From NCBI RefSeq assembly GCF_000275845.1, contig NW_006766893.1, positions 214,332 to 278,331 on the forward strand: a stretch of DNA of 64,000 bases, read 5' to 3'. Under the pieces are notes generated by a model that was not told the origin of the DNA, searched no databases, and worked only from the letters and a program-made list of their open reading frames with translations. Positions within the stretch are counted from its first letter, which is position 1. Every line of letters starts with the position of its first letter. Below, one piece after another: positions 49,043 through 63,350 of the stretch. The stretch comes from Dichomitus squalens LYAD-421 SS1 (Eukaryota; Basidiomycota; Agaricomycetes; Polyporales; Polyporaceae). A program made the translations under genes and the position numbers.

Positions 49043-49293
49043 TAGAAGTCAGCTTCGAGAGCTCTTATGACCTCCTCCGGTAGTATGAAGCAGGACTCTA
49101 TATGCGCGAGAACATGGTTAATTAGTGTTTCCCAATCAGTGGTTGCGCTCACATCTTCTTGAACCCTTTGGGAGGACTTGGTGTATAGACGAGCATCGGG
49201 GGGAGAAGCGGTCCGGGCAGACGTGTTCCAGCGCTTCCGCTGGCCAGGTTGAGCCGGAGCTTTGGCGTTGTTTGTATCCCGGTCGAAACGCAC
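49042..49293 (-). CDS. Small open frame overlapping the EZH2 start (possible N terminus or uORF)
   Basis: An 83-codon frame (MRFDRDTNNAKAPAQ...) ends with TAA whose last base is the A of the EZH2 ATG (TAATG). Its C-terminal part, with a WETLINHVLAHIESCF helix and LPEEVIRALEADF, has the look of a structured N-terminal region. It could be an upstream ORF, or the true EZH2 N terminus cut off by a frameshift. No splice pair that joins the frames was found. Confidence 0.4.
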   Translation of the reverse strand: MRFDRDTNNAKAPAQPGQRKRWNTSARTASPPDARLYTKSSQRVQEDVSATTDWETLINHVLAHIESCFILPEEVIRALEADF

Positions 49294-49517
49294 TGGTTTC
49301 GACGTGGGTTCAATCCGAACCTCTGGTATCGCTGCGCTGCATCACTCTTACCTCTCTTGTATATGCTAGTCACAGCCTAGGGACGTTCTTGTGAGCATCC
49401 GGCAACTCAACTACATACAATTGAGTGAGACGTGGCCAATTTCCCATTTGATACCAATGGATGCATGCTAGGAGGTAGTAAGTACATATATATGCGCTAG
49501 CGATCTTCCGAGAAATG
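49294..49517. other. Presumed EZH2 promoter
   Basis: Short non-coding stretch upstream of EZH2 ending at the 3-bp duplication of the 560-bp element. A GGTTCAATCC B-box-like string at about 49312 does not fold into a tRNA. Confidence 0.35.
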
Positions 49518-50077
49518 AGGCGTGTTCAATCCTTGTCGCTCGCTCATTTCCTCGCGCGCCTACCGGGCGTCTGCCTACCTGGATTCAAGGTCAGATCAAG
49601 CGCCTGTAGCACAGCGAGCAGAGGTGCGCAGGCAGCGGGTGCAACACGACCGCATGAGCGTCGCGAGCTGGGACTGAGGAGCGACGCGAAAGCTTAACGA
49701 TTTGAAAGATAGAGAGCTCCATGACTCGAGACGCGGAGTCGTCCCGCAAGGTTTTGAGTCCAATTGCCATCAGGCTTACAGTGGCAACCCCAGGTGGCCA
49801 GTGAACCGTGTCGTGCCGAATCTGGTTCCGATTTGGGCGCATTGTGTACAATTATTCTCGGTCAACAAGTCTATCACGACTGCCGACGTCTCCATCCACT
49901 TTCTGGACAGATTTTCTGGGCATAACAAACCTAGCATAGTAGGACGAAAACGTCGATCTCGCTGCACCGCTGCCTGTGCGGCGTGCTACAGGCGCTTGAT
50001 CTGACCTTGAATCCAGGTAGGCAGACGCCCGGTAGGCGCGCGAGGAAATGAGCGAGCGACAAGAATTGAACACGCCT
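49518..50077. mobile_element. 560-bp element with 95-bp inverted repeats and 3-bp duplication
   Basis: 49518-49612 and 49983-50077 are inverse complements with only about one mismatch; the end begins AGGCGTGTTCAATCCTTGTC. ATG flanks both sides (49515-49517 and 50078-50080). A 3-bp duplication and long near-perfect inverted repeats suggest a young PIF/Harbinger-like or related non-autonomous element. The interior (about 370 bp) has no gene. Confidence 0.85.
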
Positions 50078-50345
50078 ATGGCTGCCACCCTAGCCGGCGC
50101 TCGCGAGAGTGGCAAAGACGTGCAAACAAAAGGACACGCGCGAAACACTCCAACTCGATACGCAAACAACTAGCACTGTGCTGGGAGATTGGCCGTGGCC
50201 GGCTCCACAGGCAACCAAGACGCTTGCATCGAGGACAGCGTCTGCGCGCGCATGTCAACCGTGGGTGCAGCTTGATCATAGGTAAACGATTGTACAGTCA
50301 AATCTCAGCTGAACTTTCCCTCTACCTACAGTCTAGCTTCTGTGC
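50078..50345. other. Short intergenic stretch
   Basis: Nothing recognised between the 560-bp element and the F-box-like gene remnant. Confidence 0.35.
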
Positions 50346-51535
50346 GTGGCGATGTGCTCCTTGTTCTCGCCCCAAAGCTTTGACCGTGCAATTGGTTTCC
50401 TACTCAACGACCCGCCAACCCTCGAGGCTAATTGTGCACTCGTCTGCTGCCGCCGTGTGGTCGCTTCCATCGCGTCTATTCCGTCACTCTCCACTTCTCT
50501 TCCTCGGAATGCTCCTCCCGTTGCTCACAATTCCTCGCTCTCCTTCACGGAGACCCGTCTCTAGTGCGATACGTCCGTTCTCTCAGGCTCGACGGGAACA
50601 AAGGCGAGGGTCGTTTGGTGTACGAAGTAGCCACGATATTGCATGTGCCCACCCTTCGATCTATGTGCCTCTAGGGACTGGAACTCACATCCTTGACGGA
50701 GGCTGTCCCCGTCGTCTGTTTACTGCCGCTCCTCGACGAGCTCACTCTAGACGCGCTCAGCACCATATCACGTTTGTCCCGTCCTTGTAAGCCCTCACTT
50801 GCCGACAGCGGGCCACGGCTCTATGCGTCTCCCGCGCTCAAGGCGCTTCATCTGACATCAGACAGGGGGGATGAGTTCGACTTCGAGGACCACGATCGCG
50901 CGGCTTTGGCCCGCGCTCTCCTTGAGGCAAGTGTACTCCACCCGGAATCGCTTAACTTGATAGGGCCGCTCAATTCTTGAGGACGCAGGACGCAGGACGC
51001 GTTCAGAGGCCATTGATGGAGGTGATGGACTAAGCGAGACTAGCCGACAAGCTCGCCTTCGAAACCCCTCGAGCGACGATGACACTCCTTCCCCCTCACA
51101 AAGTGCCTCGAGGGTAGTGTCAATCGACGCGGAAAGCTTTCGTCCTCAACATACTTGCGATTCACACTTTTCTGCGAGGTTTGGGACACGACAGACCCCT
51201 TGGAAAACAACGGGCACGAGAAATGAGGTTGGTACCTTGCCATATGCGGCAGGTTCGGCTAGCCCATCACATCCATCAAATGAGCTCTGAGTGCGTCCTG
51301 CGTCCTGCGTCCTCAAGAATTGAGCGGCCCTGATGAAGTTCCTGTCCTGCGCAAGGGCATGCGCGGCGTCGCCGCCATTCCTTCCGAAGCTCGACTTTAC
51401 ACTCGATCACTGTGCCTGTGCCGTGAGCTTCTGTGCCTCAGGATCTAGTCGTACGTCCCCCGTCTTTGCATGGCCTACGCTGTCGCTCACGTCTCCACAA
51501 TGTGCACCCAGGTACGATGTCGCCCGCTTCCTCAT
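50346..51535 (+). pseudogene. F-box/LRR-like gene split by a 370-bp element
   Basis: Starts MAMCSLFSPQSFDRAIGFLL at 50346, with an ANCALVC segment reminiscent of fungal F-box proteins. The protein then shifts frame to reach PSLVRYVRSLRLDGN and again to reach LLPLLDELTLDAL, ALKALHLTS and HPESLNL. At 50962 an inverted-repeat element begins. Beyond it, MKFLSCARACAASPPFLPKL continues in the same frame when the element and one GAT copy are ignored. The frame changes before the insertion may be introns or lesions. F-box proteins act as SCF ligase adaptors; this copy is probably dead. Confidence 0.55.
50962..51331. mobile_element. 370-bp inverted-repeat element, 3-bp GAT duplication
   Basis: The ends start AGGGCCGCTCAATTCTTGAG and continue into three tandem GGACGCA units; the right end is the exact inverse complement over about 38 bases. 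GAT flanks both sides (50959-50961 and 51332-51334). No coding capacity. It lies within the F-box-like coding exon. Confidence 0.85.
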
Positions 51536-51539
51536 GCGC

Positions 51540-51790
51540 TTCGCAGACGCCCCGCAATCCCAGGCATTCATCACTAATACGGTGATGGATGCATCTTCGA
51601 GCACCGTCGACCGAACGTGAGACAACAATTGGATAATCTAGCTGCCATGCGGTCGTGATCTCGATAGAGCGGAGCGAGGTGTATCGTGATGTCCCTGATA
51701 CGTGACCATCGGGTTTCAGCGCAAAACGACCCCTGACGGAATATGGCTGGGTACTTACCGGAAACGTTCCCGGAGATGATAGCCACGTCG
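51540..51790 (-). pseudogene. F-box gene fragment, inverted copy of 2.2 kb
   Basis: The minus strand reproduces 2180-2435 with only scattered differences, including the proposed GTAAGT intron start, the following RYTSLRSIEIT-like region and VRSTVLEDASITV. The fragment lacks an F-box and ends abruptly on both sides. It overlaps the tail of the plus-strand F-box remnant, so two F-box relics are butted together in opposite orientation. Confidence 0.65.
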
Positions 51791-52066
51791 ATAAAGGTGA
51801 GTTAATTGTGCAGTCCTTTGCATGCGCCTTGAACTTTTGGACTTCCGCAGTTCATGAGAAGTTCGTCCAGCTCGCTCTCGGTTCCCCAACTCCGTCAAAA
51901 ATTGCGACAAGCGTTGGCGAATTCATAGATGCTTAAGACAAACATCCCGTTTACATGGGACGTCCACTTGGCACCCGTACCGGTCCCCCAGTCGTAATAT
52001 ACGTGGGTGCCTTTGCACGTTTGCGAGACAAGCTTGCATCACTCGACGACCGCAAAGCAATGCAAG

Positions 52067-53328
52067 ATGCAAGACGTTCCGCTTCCCGAGCCATCCATCC
52101 TCAGGACAATCACAGATCTCTTCATCGAGTCATGCAAGCTGTATCCTACAGAGGCGGACCGCAAGAATGCTGTTCCTCCCCTCCTCGAAAAGCTGCTAGA
52201 CGTCAACTCCTCGCGTCGCCACCCCATATCTCCTGGCGAGAAGCTGGCTGAGTTTGACGCTGTTAACACCATTGATGTAGATGGTGCAGTTCAGGCGTAT
52301 ACACTTATCGTCGAGGTGAAGAACGAGCTAGGTATATCTGGCGCCAGTGGCGTCCAGTGTGCTTTTATCTACGAACAGGCTGTCTCCCTTCCTAGAGCGC
52401 GTACTTCTGATCATGAATATTGGACAGGGAAACTGAGTACGTCTTCAGTATCAACTAATCTGCAACCCTCCGTGCTGCCCCAGCATCCTCCTTGCAGTGG
52501 CTGGCCCCTACCTTTGCTTCTATGGCGCTATTCTCGCAGACACCTTCGTCGTCCAGCCTTTCACGGACTACATCTACCTTGGTGGGGACCCTAACCCGGA
52601 CGCACGTATCGTCCATACGGCCAGGCGCTTCTTAGCATTCAGAGAGGCCATTCGCGAAGCGAGATCATATTTCAGGGGCCTACATCAGGACATTCCTGGG
52701 CCCCCGCGAGCCGCACGTCTTCCCTGTCCGACGTATACCACCAGCTCTGACGCCATCCGAAACTTGCGTTTTCAATGATCGTTTCCGTTACGAGGGACTC
52801 CGCAACGATGACCAAGACCACGTCGACCGTTCGCTCTTCTCCGCGGAGCTCAACGACGAAGCTGTCCTCGTCAAGTTCTGCACGCGGTACGGTGCGGACG
52901 CCCATCGCTATCTCGCGGGCAGAAATCTCGCTCCTGTACTGCGTCACTGCATCAAGCTTGTAGGACAGGTGACCATGGTGGTCATGGACGTCGTAGAGGA
53001 TGCAGCGAGTGCGTACTACAAGTACATCAATCGCGACTTGCCGAAAAGTCTGGTGGATAAGGTCGAGGAGGTGGTGAAGGCTCTCCACGACGAGGGATAT
53101 GTTCACGGGGACATACACCGACCAAATATCATGGTGCGGGAAGGCGATACGCTGAGCGTAATGCTTATGGACTTCGATTGGGCCGGAAAAGCTGGAAAGA
53201 CGCACTATCCGGTTAGTCTCAATCTCTCCGGCAACATTGCTTGGGCGACAGGTACAGAAGCGGGGGGTCTCATTGTTATGGGCCATGACGACCACATGGT
53301 TGAGATGCTCCGCAAAGGTGGCAAATGA
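52067..53328 (+). CDS. Fungal protein-kinase-like gene with an apparent frameshift
   Basis: Starts at 52067 (MQDVPLPEPSILRTITDLF). Exon 1 ends at 52436; after a 61-nt GTACGT intron exon 2 resumes at 52498 with the AGPYLCFYGAILADTFVVQP segment. The kinase-like part is DRFRYEGLRNDD, EAVLVKFCTRYG (the Lys), VHGDIHRPNI (catalytic loop, HGD in place of HRD) and LMDFDWAG (metal-binding DFD). The C terminus, NIAWATGTEAGG and HDDHMVEML, is typical of a lineage-expanded fungal kinase-like family. Between REARSYF and AYIRTFLGPREPHVFP the frame slips by one base at a GGGG run (52675-52679), with no splice signal nearby. The gene is therefore either a recent pseudogene or carries a base error. Confidence 0.65.
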
Positions 53329-55897
53329 TGATCTTCGGTTTGTTTCCTTCGACTAGCTGTGGTCTTAAGCTTCTACCGGATGACGGCAAGCTTAGAAGGG
53401 AAAGGTCCGGATGCACGAGTGGGTACGGGGACCGTGGGGACAACAATGGACTTTTCGGGTCGTGAACAATGCTGCTTGCAATTTCTACGTTTGCGACAGT
53501 ATAATCTAAGTAGTAGTCCACTAAGGACTTGTGAAGGGTCATACGGCAACATTTCATCTCGGGCTTGAACGTCTGAACCGCTGGGGCTGGACGAGGAGAG
53601 TGGCGGACGGGGACTGCAAACCTGGGCTTAGACGCTGATCGCGCGCTCGCACAGAGCACAACTTCCAGCGTCCGCCTAACCCTCGTTCGTCTCGTCTTCA
53701 TCTATTTTCTCGCCGTCTTTTCTCCTCCTGCAGATCCATGTCGCTACTTAGCCACTATTTACATGACTCTTTCTGGTTGCGCGTCTTGCATGAGCGACAA
53801 GATTTGAGCCTCAACAGTCACTCAGTCGGATCGCATTCTTTCTCAGCCTTCTTTCCACCTGCCTTTCCTCCACCAATCTCCACGGTATCCGTCTTTCGGA
53901 GAGTCAAGATGCGCCCGTGGAAAGCTGCCGTCAGATGGCATTAAACACATTCATGTTATGTCTTGGTAGGACATAACAAGTCAAGGACCAATAGACCACG
54001 GGGGGTACCAGACCGCAGCTCGACGTCGCTCTTCAGGTTTCAATCTCCATCTGGCCTCCGCCCTGGGTTCTTCGGCAGCTTTATTCATCTTCCCCCCGCC
54101 CTCCTCAAATGAGAATATCTCTGCGATGCCGTACCACAAATTGGAGGCCCGGAGAGGCGGGGCGCAAGTCTTGTTGTGCGCACAGCTGGTCCTCCGCATT
54201 CTTGGGCGCTCCGCTCTCGCCGCTGTCAGGCTCCTAGTCGTACCTCAGCTCGTCTTCCTGCTTGTCGTGAGCAAGATGTTCGTGCATCTGGAAGGGGTCT
54301 TGCAACCTGACTTTCCGAAGGGATGAACAGCATGAATCACGTTCCTTATCACTCATTAGGCGGCTGATGGATAGTTAGAGGATTGCTCTTGAGACGGAAG
54401 AATGCGGATATCATCAGGAGTGCGTGGGCAGAGGGAGCAGGTCCGGAATGCGGGCAATAGGGTGTGTAGCCCGTTTTGCTTATGGTACTGTTATTGACTT
54501 TGTCTGACTGATCCATCCCACCATTTGCTGCTCCAACGTGCGGAAACCTCTATCGACCTCGCAACCGGGACCCTCAAGATCATATGATGGTACATACTTC
54601 TCTTGCCCGGATCCTTACCTCGCGCACATCCTTCCATTCAAGTGAATGCAATCCCCCCAGGGTCTGTCCCTTGCCCTGCTGCTTCCGGAGCCCGGCAGCA
54701 TGAGGTTACGGTAGATCGCTAGGTGGCGCCGGGCCGGCGTGTAGCGGTTATGAATTCATCAAGTTGGACAAACTGGACTAGTGTCAACCACTTGGACTCC
54801 GCGTCCGTGAGTCCGTACTGCCTTCTCAATTCATGAGCGCAACGATGCACATGGTGTCCTTGTATGCGACCATGTACTTCTCTCGCGGTGGCTTACTTTC
54901 TACACGTTCGCAATAGCTATGGAATGTTCCAGCGAATGGGCCGACAACTCTCTGCGCCACGCGGAACTGGAGAACGACTCTGATGAGCGTCGGACTGGAT
55001 GCCATGGGGGTCATGTGTCCATCTCCTTCTCCGCGCAGCGCTTCGGATCCGGCGCGCGCCACCAAGCGAGATCGCTGCATTGTTCCTGGAATGCGGCGGC
55101 AAGTGGAGAGAGGGATCGGCGTGTTTAGATTAAGCTGGAAGAGTGCGAGATCCAAATCTGAGCAGATGTTCCTGCACTGATTTACCAAGAGCCAGCGGTC
55201 TTCCTCGTCTGCTCGACCCGGTCCGAAAAACAGCGGTCTGCCCTTTCTTTGCGCCACGCTCGGAGCTTTCGGCCTTCGGAGGACTTTTGGCTGGATCTTG
55301 CACCCTCACACTGTACGATTCTTATAGGAAACAATGAACCCAGTGCATGATGGCAAGTCTTCTCCATCTGTATTCTAGTCGTTTCACCGTCTCTGTGGGT
55401 TTTGGCACGGTGCTATCGGTAGTTATCTGTCTCTAGCGGGGACGAACCGCGAGCGTCCGACCGGGCGACGCGCCCTGGCCCCTGGCAGCAGTTCCAGCCG
55501 ACGCTCCGCGACGCCTCCATGACCGTGCGCTCCCGCCCTAGTACATGTTCGGCAAAAGCAGGGCTGAAGTGCATGCACGGACCCTAACATGCTGAACAAG
55601 CCCAAGCCTTGGGACCACTCTCCTGTCTGTCGGCGGTCGCTCACGCCAAGGACTCTAGCGACAAGCGTCGAAGCTAGCATGGTTGACGACGGGCCGGGGG
55701 CGGGCCGGGAACCTGGATGATCTCAGGTACGGGGTCATTGATGGGCTGCCCCGCAAACGACTGAGCGGCCCGTGGGGTCGCCTAGCTCAAACCCCGCACA
55801 TAAAATCCCCCGCACTGCACCGGGCAGCTCTTGGGACACCCTGCGCCGTCCTTCTCCTCCCCGCCGCCTTCCTTCTCCCCCACCGCGCGCATTCACC
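53329..55897. other. Long gene-poor region
   Basis: No domain or consistent exon pattern in 2.5 kb. A hydrophobic 66-codon frame at 54126-54326 and a few overlapping frames at 54.8-55.4 kb have nothing to support them. A small hairpin (ATGTTATGTC/GACATAACA) lies at about 53955-53980. A CATAAAA at about 55798 may serve as the TATA of the permease, roughly 100 bases before its ATG. Confidence 0.35.
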
Positions 55898-58280
55898 ATG
55901 GCCATCCAGGGCACCTTCCACAACATCCGGGTCTACTGTGAGCCTCCTCGCTCGTCCTCGTCGAAGTCCGACGTTGGCTGATTGACATCGCAGGGCTCGC
56001 GTTCGTCGTGTATTGGGGCATCGTCCTCTTCGGTTATGACACGTCAGTCCTTTCCACACCGCTCGAGGGTTGCCTGTACTGACGAGTGCGGCCGATAGCG
56101 GTATCGGCGGTGGCGTGGTCTCCATGAACTACTTCAAGGAACACTTCGGCCTCATGAACCCGGACGGGACGCCAAACAAAAAGAAGGCCAACGACGTTTC
56201 TTCCAACGTTGTCTCAGTGCTCCAGGCCGGTGCATTCTTCGGGGCGTTGGGTAGTGCGCCCATCTCAGGTGAGCGCATACATTTGGCTCTCTCGAATGGC
56301 TCCTTGGGAGTCGAATTTGGTGGCCGGGTCTGCGTCCTTGGTAGTCTCCCTCTGGAAGCAGCCCTACCACTATGAAATATTGCTGTTGATAGGCACGTCT
56401 GCGTGCTTGCTCATGGCAGGACCCCGGGTAGCATATAATCTATGCCCCTCGATCGCCATCTGAATAGCGGCGATTGAATTGAGCACTTGCCTTCAGAACT
56501 CAAGACTTCAGGCTTCCGTCACGCACAGACACTAATACGTAATCCTCAGCCGCGATTGGTAGGAGATGGACACTGTTCGCGTTCACCCTCGTCTTCAGCC
56601 TCGGTGCAGTAAGTCTTCCCCTCCTGCGCGGAGACTGGTATCAGAGCTGACTCTGGGCCGATGTAGATTCTGCAAACCGTCGCTGGTGGCTCGCGCGGCC
56701 TGGGATACATTTACGCAGGACGTGTTATTGCAGGTATCGGCATTGGCGCCATCTCCGCCGTCGCGCCCGCGTTCGTGTCCGAGTGCTGCCCCAAGGACGT
56801 CCGCGGGCGTATTACCGGCCTGTTCCAGATCATGGTCGCCGTCGGCGTCATGCTCTCGTACTTCATCAACCGTACGTCTCTGTGCTCCCTCACAGCTCCG
56901 TGTAATTTCTCACATACTGTCTCGTTTCGTATGGCTACGCAGTGGGCGTCGGGCTGCACATCAAGACGGGACCCAACGTCTGGCGGATCCCCTTCGGGCT
57001 GCAGCTCGCGCCCGCTGGGATCATGGCATTCGGACTGCTCACCTTGAAGGAGTCTCCACGGTGGCTCGCGTCAAAGGGCCGCATCGACGAAGCCATCACT
57101 AACCTCGCCTACCTCCGCAAGCAGGATGTCGACGACGAGGAGGTGCGCGCCGAGATGGCAGAGATCGAGGCCGCGATCCAGGAGGAGCGCGAGGCGCGCA
57201 AGGGTTTGGGCTTGCGCGAGGCGTTTTTCGGGAAGGGCAACTTCATTCGGTTCGTTATCGCGGTCGTGATCTTCATCCTGCAGCAGTGGGGCGGCCAGAA
57301 CTCGGTCAACTACTACGCGCCGCAGATCTTCAGCTCTGTGCGTACCTTCCCTCTCCATTTACCTCAATTTGTTTGTATTGGCAGAGGACGTCCGCTGATA
57401 CGGTTGGGGCGACAGATCGGATACACGGGCACGTCGAACTCGCTGCTCGCGTCGGGCATCTACGGCATCGTGAAGGTCGTCGCGACGGCGCTCTTCGTGT
57501 TCCTCCTCGTCGACTCGCTCGGGCGCAAGCTGTCGCTCTTCATCTCCTCCATGGGCATGGGCATCCTCTTCTTCATCATCGGCGCGCTGCTCAAGACGTA
57601 CCCACCGCCCGCGCACGCCGTCAATCCGCCCTCGGCGAGCAAGGCGATGGCCGCGATGCTGTACCTCTACGTGTGCTTCTACAGCATGGGCTGGGGCCCG
57701 CTCCCGTGGGTGTACGTGTCGGACATCTTCCCGACGCGGACGCGGCATTACGGGCTGGCGACCGCTTCCGCCTCGCAGTGGCTTTTCAGTGAGTTTGTCT
57801 TTGGTTCTGTCTTGGGCTCTACCGTTGGTCGTATTCGCTACTCGGCGTTCAGCGCTGACTGCTCCCGCTTTGTTGTCACAATGCAGACTTCGTGCTGTCG
57901 AAGGTGACGCCGACCCTCGTGAGCGACCTCGGATACAAGATTTTCCTGATGTTCGCGACGATCAACATCGGCGCCATGGCCACCTTCGCTCTGTGCGTGT
58001 TTGCTCTCTCCCTCCGCCGCTTTCCGCAGCTGACTGGTGTGTGCGCATTCTAGACTCATCCCTGAGACGAAAGGCCGCTCGCTGGAGGAGATGGACATCA
58101 TCTTCGGCTCGGTCTCCGCAGACCAGCGGCAAGCAGACATCTCGAAGCGGGAGCAAGGTGAGCGCTCGTATGCTCTTGTAAGTGGAAGCATCGCTGACAG
58201 GCTGCCCCTCCGTATTTTCAGCACTCGAGCACGAAAAGAACGAGACGAGGTCGGAGCGGTCGGTCGACAACAAGGTCTGA
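55898..58280 (+). CDS. MFS sugar-family permease, quinate-transporter-like
   Basis: Plasma-membrane transporter of the MFS sugar porter family. Start ATG 55898 (MAIQGTFHNIRVYW..., context CACCATGG), stop TGA 58278-58280, about seven introns, roughly 560 residues with twelve predicted helices. Motifs: LFGYDTGIGGG in helix 1, AIGRRW in the helix 2-3 loop, GRVIAGIGIGAISAVAPAFV, PKDVRGRITGLFQ, KESPRWLASKGR before the central loop, QQWGGQNSVNYYAPQIF, WVYVSDIFPTRTRHYG, and IPETKGRSLEEMD near the end. The NSVNYYAPQIF and early GGGVVS segments recall fungal quinate permeases of the qa-y/QutD type more than hexose carriers, but the substrate is not certain. The intron at about 56269-56548 is long for this genome. 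Confidence 0.9.
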
Positions 58281-59096
58281 CGCCTGCGCTCGTACATTCC
58301 ACTCGGGTCCTTGTCCTGCTCCGTGTCTGTCGCATTGTATTGTAGTGATTGCTGCCATGCGCTAGTTCCATATCCCTTACGCATATACGATCTCCACCCT
58401 CGTGCGCCCCTCCCTTCCCCCCGCTGTGGGCTAGGGTAGGCACGTCCATCCCAACACGTAATGACCGTTACTGTTCTCCCTGTCATGCTCTGACGACTGC
58501 ACGCGCGTTCCATGGACGGCACACTCCGTGTCTTCTGTAGTTTGTTTGTCTGTACTTTGTTACGGTTGTTGTATATTAGTGGTTTCGACTCTCAAGATGT
58601 CGCCTAGCGTGCACAATGGGACTTCGATCCTAACCGCTGACATAGTGGATATATGCAGATTCTTGCTCGAATCTCTGCTCGACATTGCTAATGTAAAAAT
58701 CGCAGATGACTGCAATTTGATACCAGCTTCACGTCGGCCCTTACATTCTACGCGCGGAGAGATGAGAGAATCGAATGGGGTTATCCGAGAATCTGATGCG
58801 TTTTTCAAGCTCCATCTCGCCCATGAAAGAGAACTAAACCGGGCTCGCCCCATCAAAGCGCCACCTTTGGGGTCAGACATGCCGGAGTCAGAGAATTCAA
58901 TGGAGAAAGATTGACCCTAGGAGGTGTGGGACTGAGGTAGACGGTAGAGTACTGTGGTTATTGGTGGTTACAGGCTATCAAGGAGGCGGGCTGGGCAGAA
59001 CCTGGTGTCAGGCCAGGAGGGGTCCCGATTGGATCTAGGGTCAGGTTGTTATCTAATCTTTTAGATTCTCGATCGACAAGATCAATAATTATACTA
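58281..59096. other. Intergenic, no firm gene
   Basis: An open frame at 58528-58914 (128 codons) shows no conserved domain. Otherwise nothing is seen up to the TA that flanks the next element. Confidence 0.35.
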
Positions 59097-62130
<3,034 letters not shown>

Positions 62131-62246
62131 GTCGCAAAATTTATGACTTAAGGTCCGAGATATAGTTTCGAAGTGGGGTGAGTCGGGAGAAGGAAAACGG
62201 GTGCGCCGTAGATTGTACTATTCCTGCTTTGCTTTGTATCACAATA
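62131..62246. other. 3' flank of SPE3-LYS9
   Basis: Short presumptive 3' untranslated and intergenic sequence before the downstream inverted-repeat element. No other feature. Confidence 0.4.
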
Positions 62247-62577
62247 CTGAAGACGCCCTAATTATAACAAAGGGGTGTGACACCGTGACATAAAAATTGG
62301 CCCTATGGCAGGTACTCTAACAAATTTTGGCTTTCAAAAGCCCAGTAAATGGTGCATCTATAAAGGTTGTAGATGGTCACAGGCAAAACAGGCATATTCA
62401 GCCCATTCACAAGCTATTTGAACCTGATTTGAGAGGGGTCAGATGGAGAAACAGCGCCTGTGACTCGGTCGGGGACATAACAAATATTGGGGTCATCTAT
62501 GACGTGACATCGAAACCAGCCAACACAACAAAGCCTGGCCGTGATGTGACACTTTGTTATAATTAGGGCGGCTTCAG
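62247..62577. mobile_element. 331-bp inverted-repeat element downstream of SPE3-LYS9
   Basis: The left end is CTGAAGACGCCCTAATTATA and the inverse complement of the right end is CTGAAGCCGCCCTAATTATA; both continue ACAAAG. TA flanks both sides (62245-62246 and 62578-62579). It begins 117 bases after the fusion gene and encodes nothing recognisable. Confidence 0.85.
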
Positions 62578-63002
62578 TAGATCATAGGACAAATTGACAA
62601 TCTCTAATCGGCCCGGTACCAGGCGTCACGTGGCGATGCTCCGATTTGGAAGGTGTTTGATTCATGGTTCGGGTTTGTTCGTGACGCCAACGTTGAACCC
62701 CAGTGAGAACGTGCATGGTTTCAATCGATTTGGGGCGTGCGAGATGGTGTTCAGCTGTCAATACTCGTGCCGTGTCGATTTCGGTCGGACGGGCGTATTT
62801 GAGCGCCCATTTGACGTGTCTGATTTAGCTCTAACGTTGCGAGATCGGACGGGCATCTCTCTAAGGACATGACGTCTACGATTGTCTCTAGCTGTGGCTC
62901 TGTTATGTACAAGCTAGCTTGAGTCTGTCTCTAGGACCGTGTGACTTCTCCTCGCTGTGCAAGAAGATCTAGGCTGCTTGCTCTAGGGGCTTTCCCTTCG
63001 TC
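62578..63002. other. Intergenic, no gene seen
   Basis: No supported feature between the element and the hydrolase remnant. Confidence 0.35.
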
Positions 63003-63350
63003 ATGCCGCTAAGCCAGGCATCAGCAAGCCTATTGTTTGGCGACTTCAAGGGTTTGCCTCCCCTGCTCATTCAAGCTGGTGAAGCTGAGGTACTCCGGGA
63101 CGAGATCACATTTCTGATGCACAAAGCATCACTAGCCGGAGTAGAAGCATGGTACGAGTTGTACGAAGACATAGGAAGCCGGCATAATTGCAGCGCGTTC
63201 ACACTAGTGCCCTCAACACGACACTTTTGCTCTGTATGGGGAATTGTCCCGCAATTCCGGCTCAGGGACCAGTTCTATCACCAACATGTACAGTACTACA
63301 GGGGCCAGAGACGCGAAGTCTGTTCTCTGGCAGTGGGAACCTGCCCTTAA
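63003..63350 (+). pseudogene. Relic of an alpha/beta-hydrolase fold-3 protein
   Basis: Residues 12-57 of this frame (FGDFKGLPPLLIQAGEAEVL, RDEITFLMHKASLAGVEA, ELYED) match the late part of the fold-3 alpha/beta-hydrolase domain, where the catalytic Asp lies in the loop after QAGEAEVL and the His would follow shortly after ELYED. Here the expected MxHVF segment is replaced by unrelated sequence. The nucleophile GDSAG block and the upstream HGGG motif are absent nearby. It is most likely the broken 3' end of a former esterase gene. Confidence 0.5.

Noticed and set aside
49260..49340. Possible tRNA on the plus strand (GGTTCAATCC string and a GAAAC/GTTTC hairpin)
   Set aside because: No acceptor stem, D-arm or A box in position, and it overlaps the 5' region of EZH2.
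54126..54326. Short hydrophobic protein
   Set aside because: One 66-codon frame with no start context, splice partner or homology; hydrophobic composition alone is not enough.
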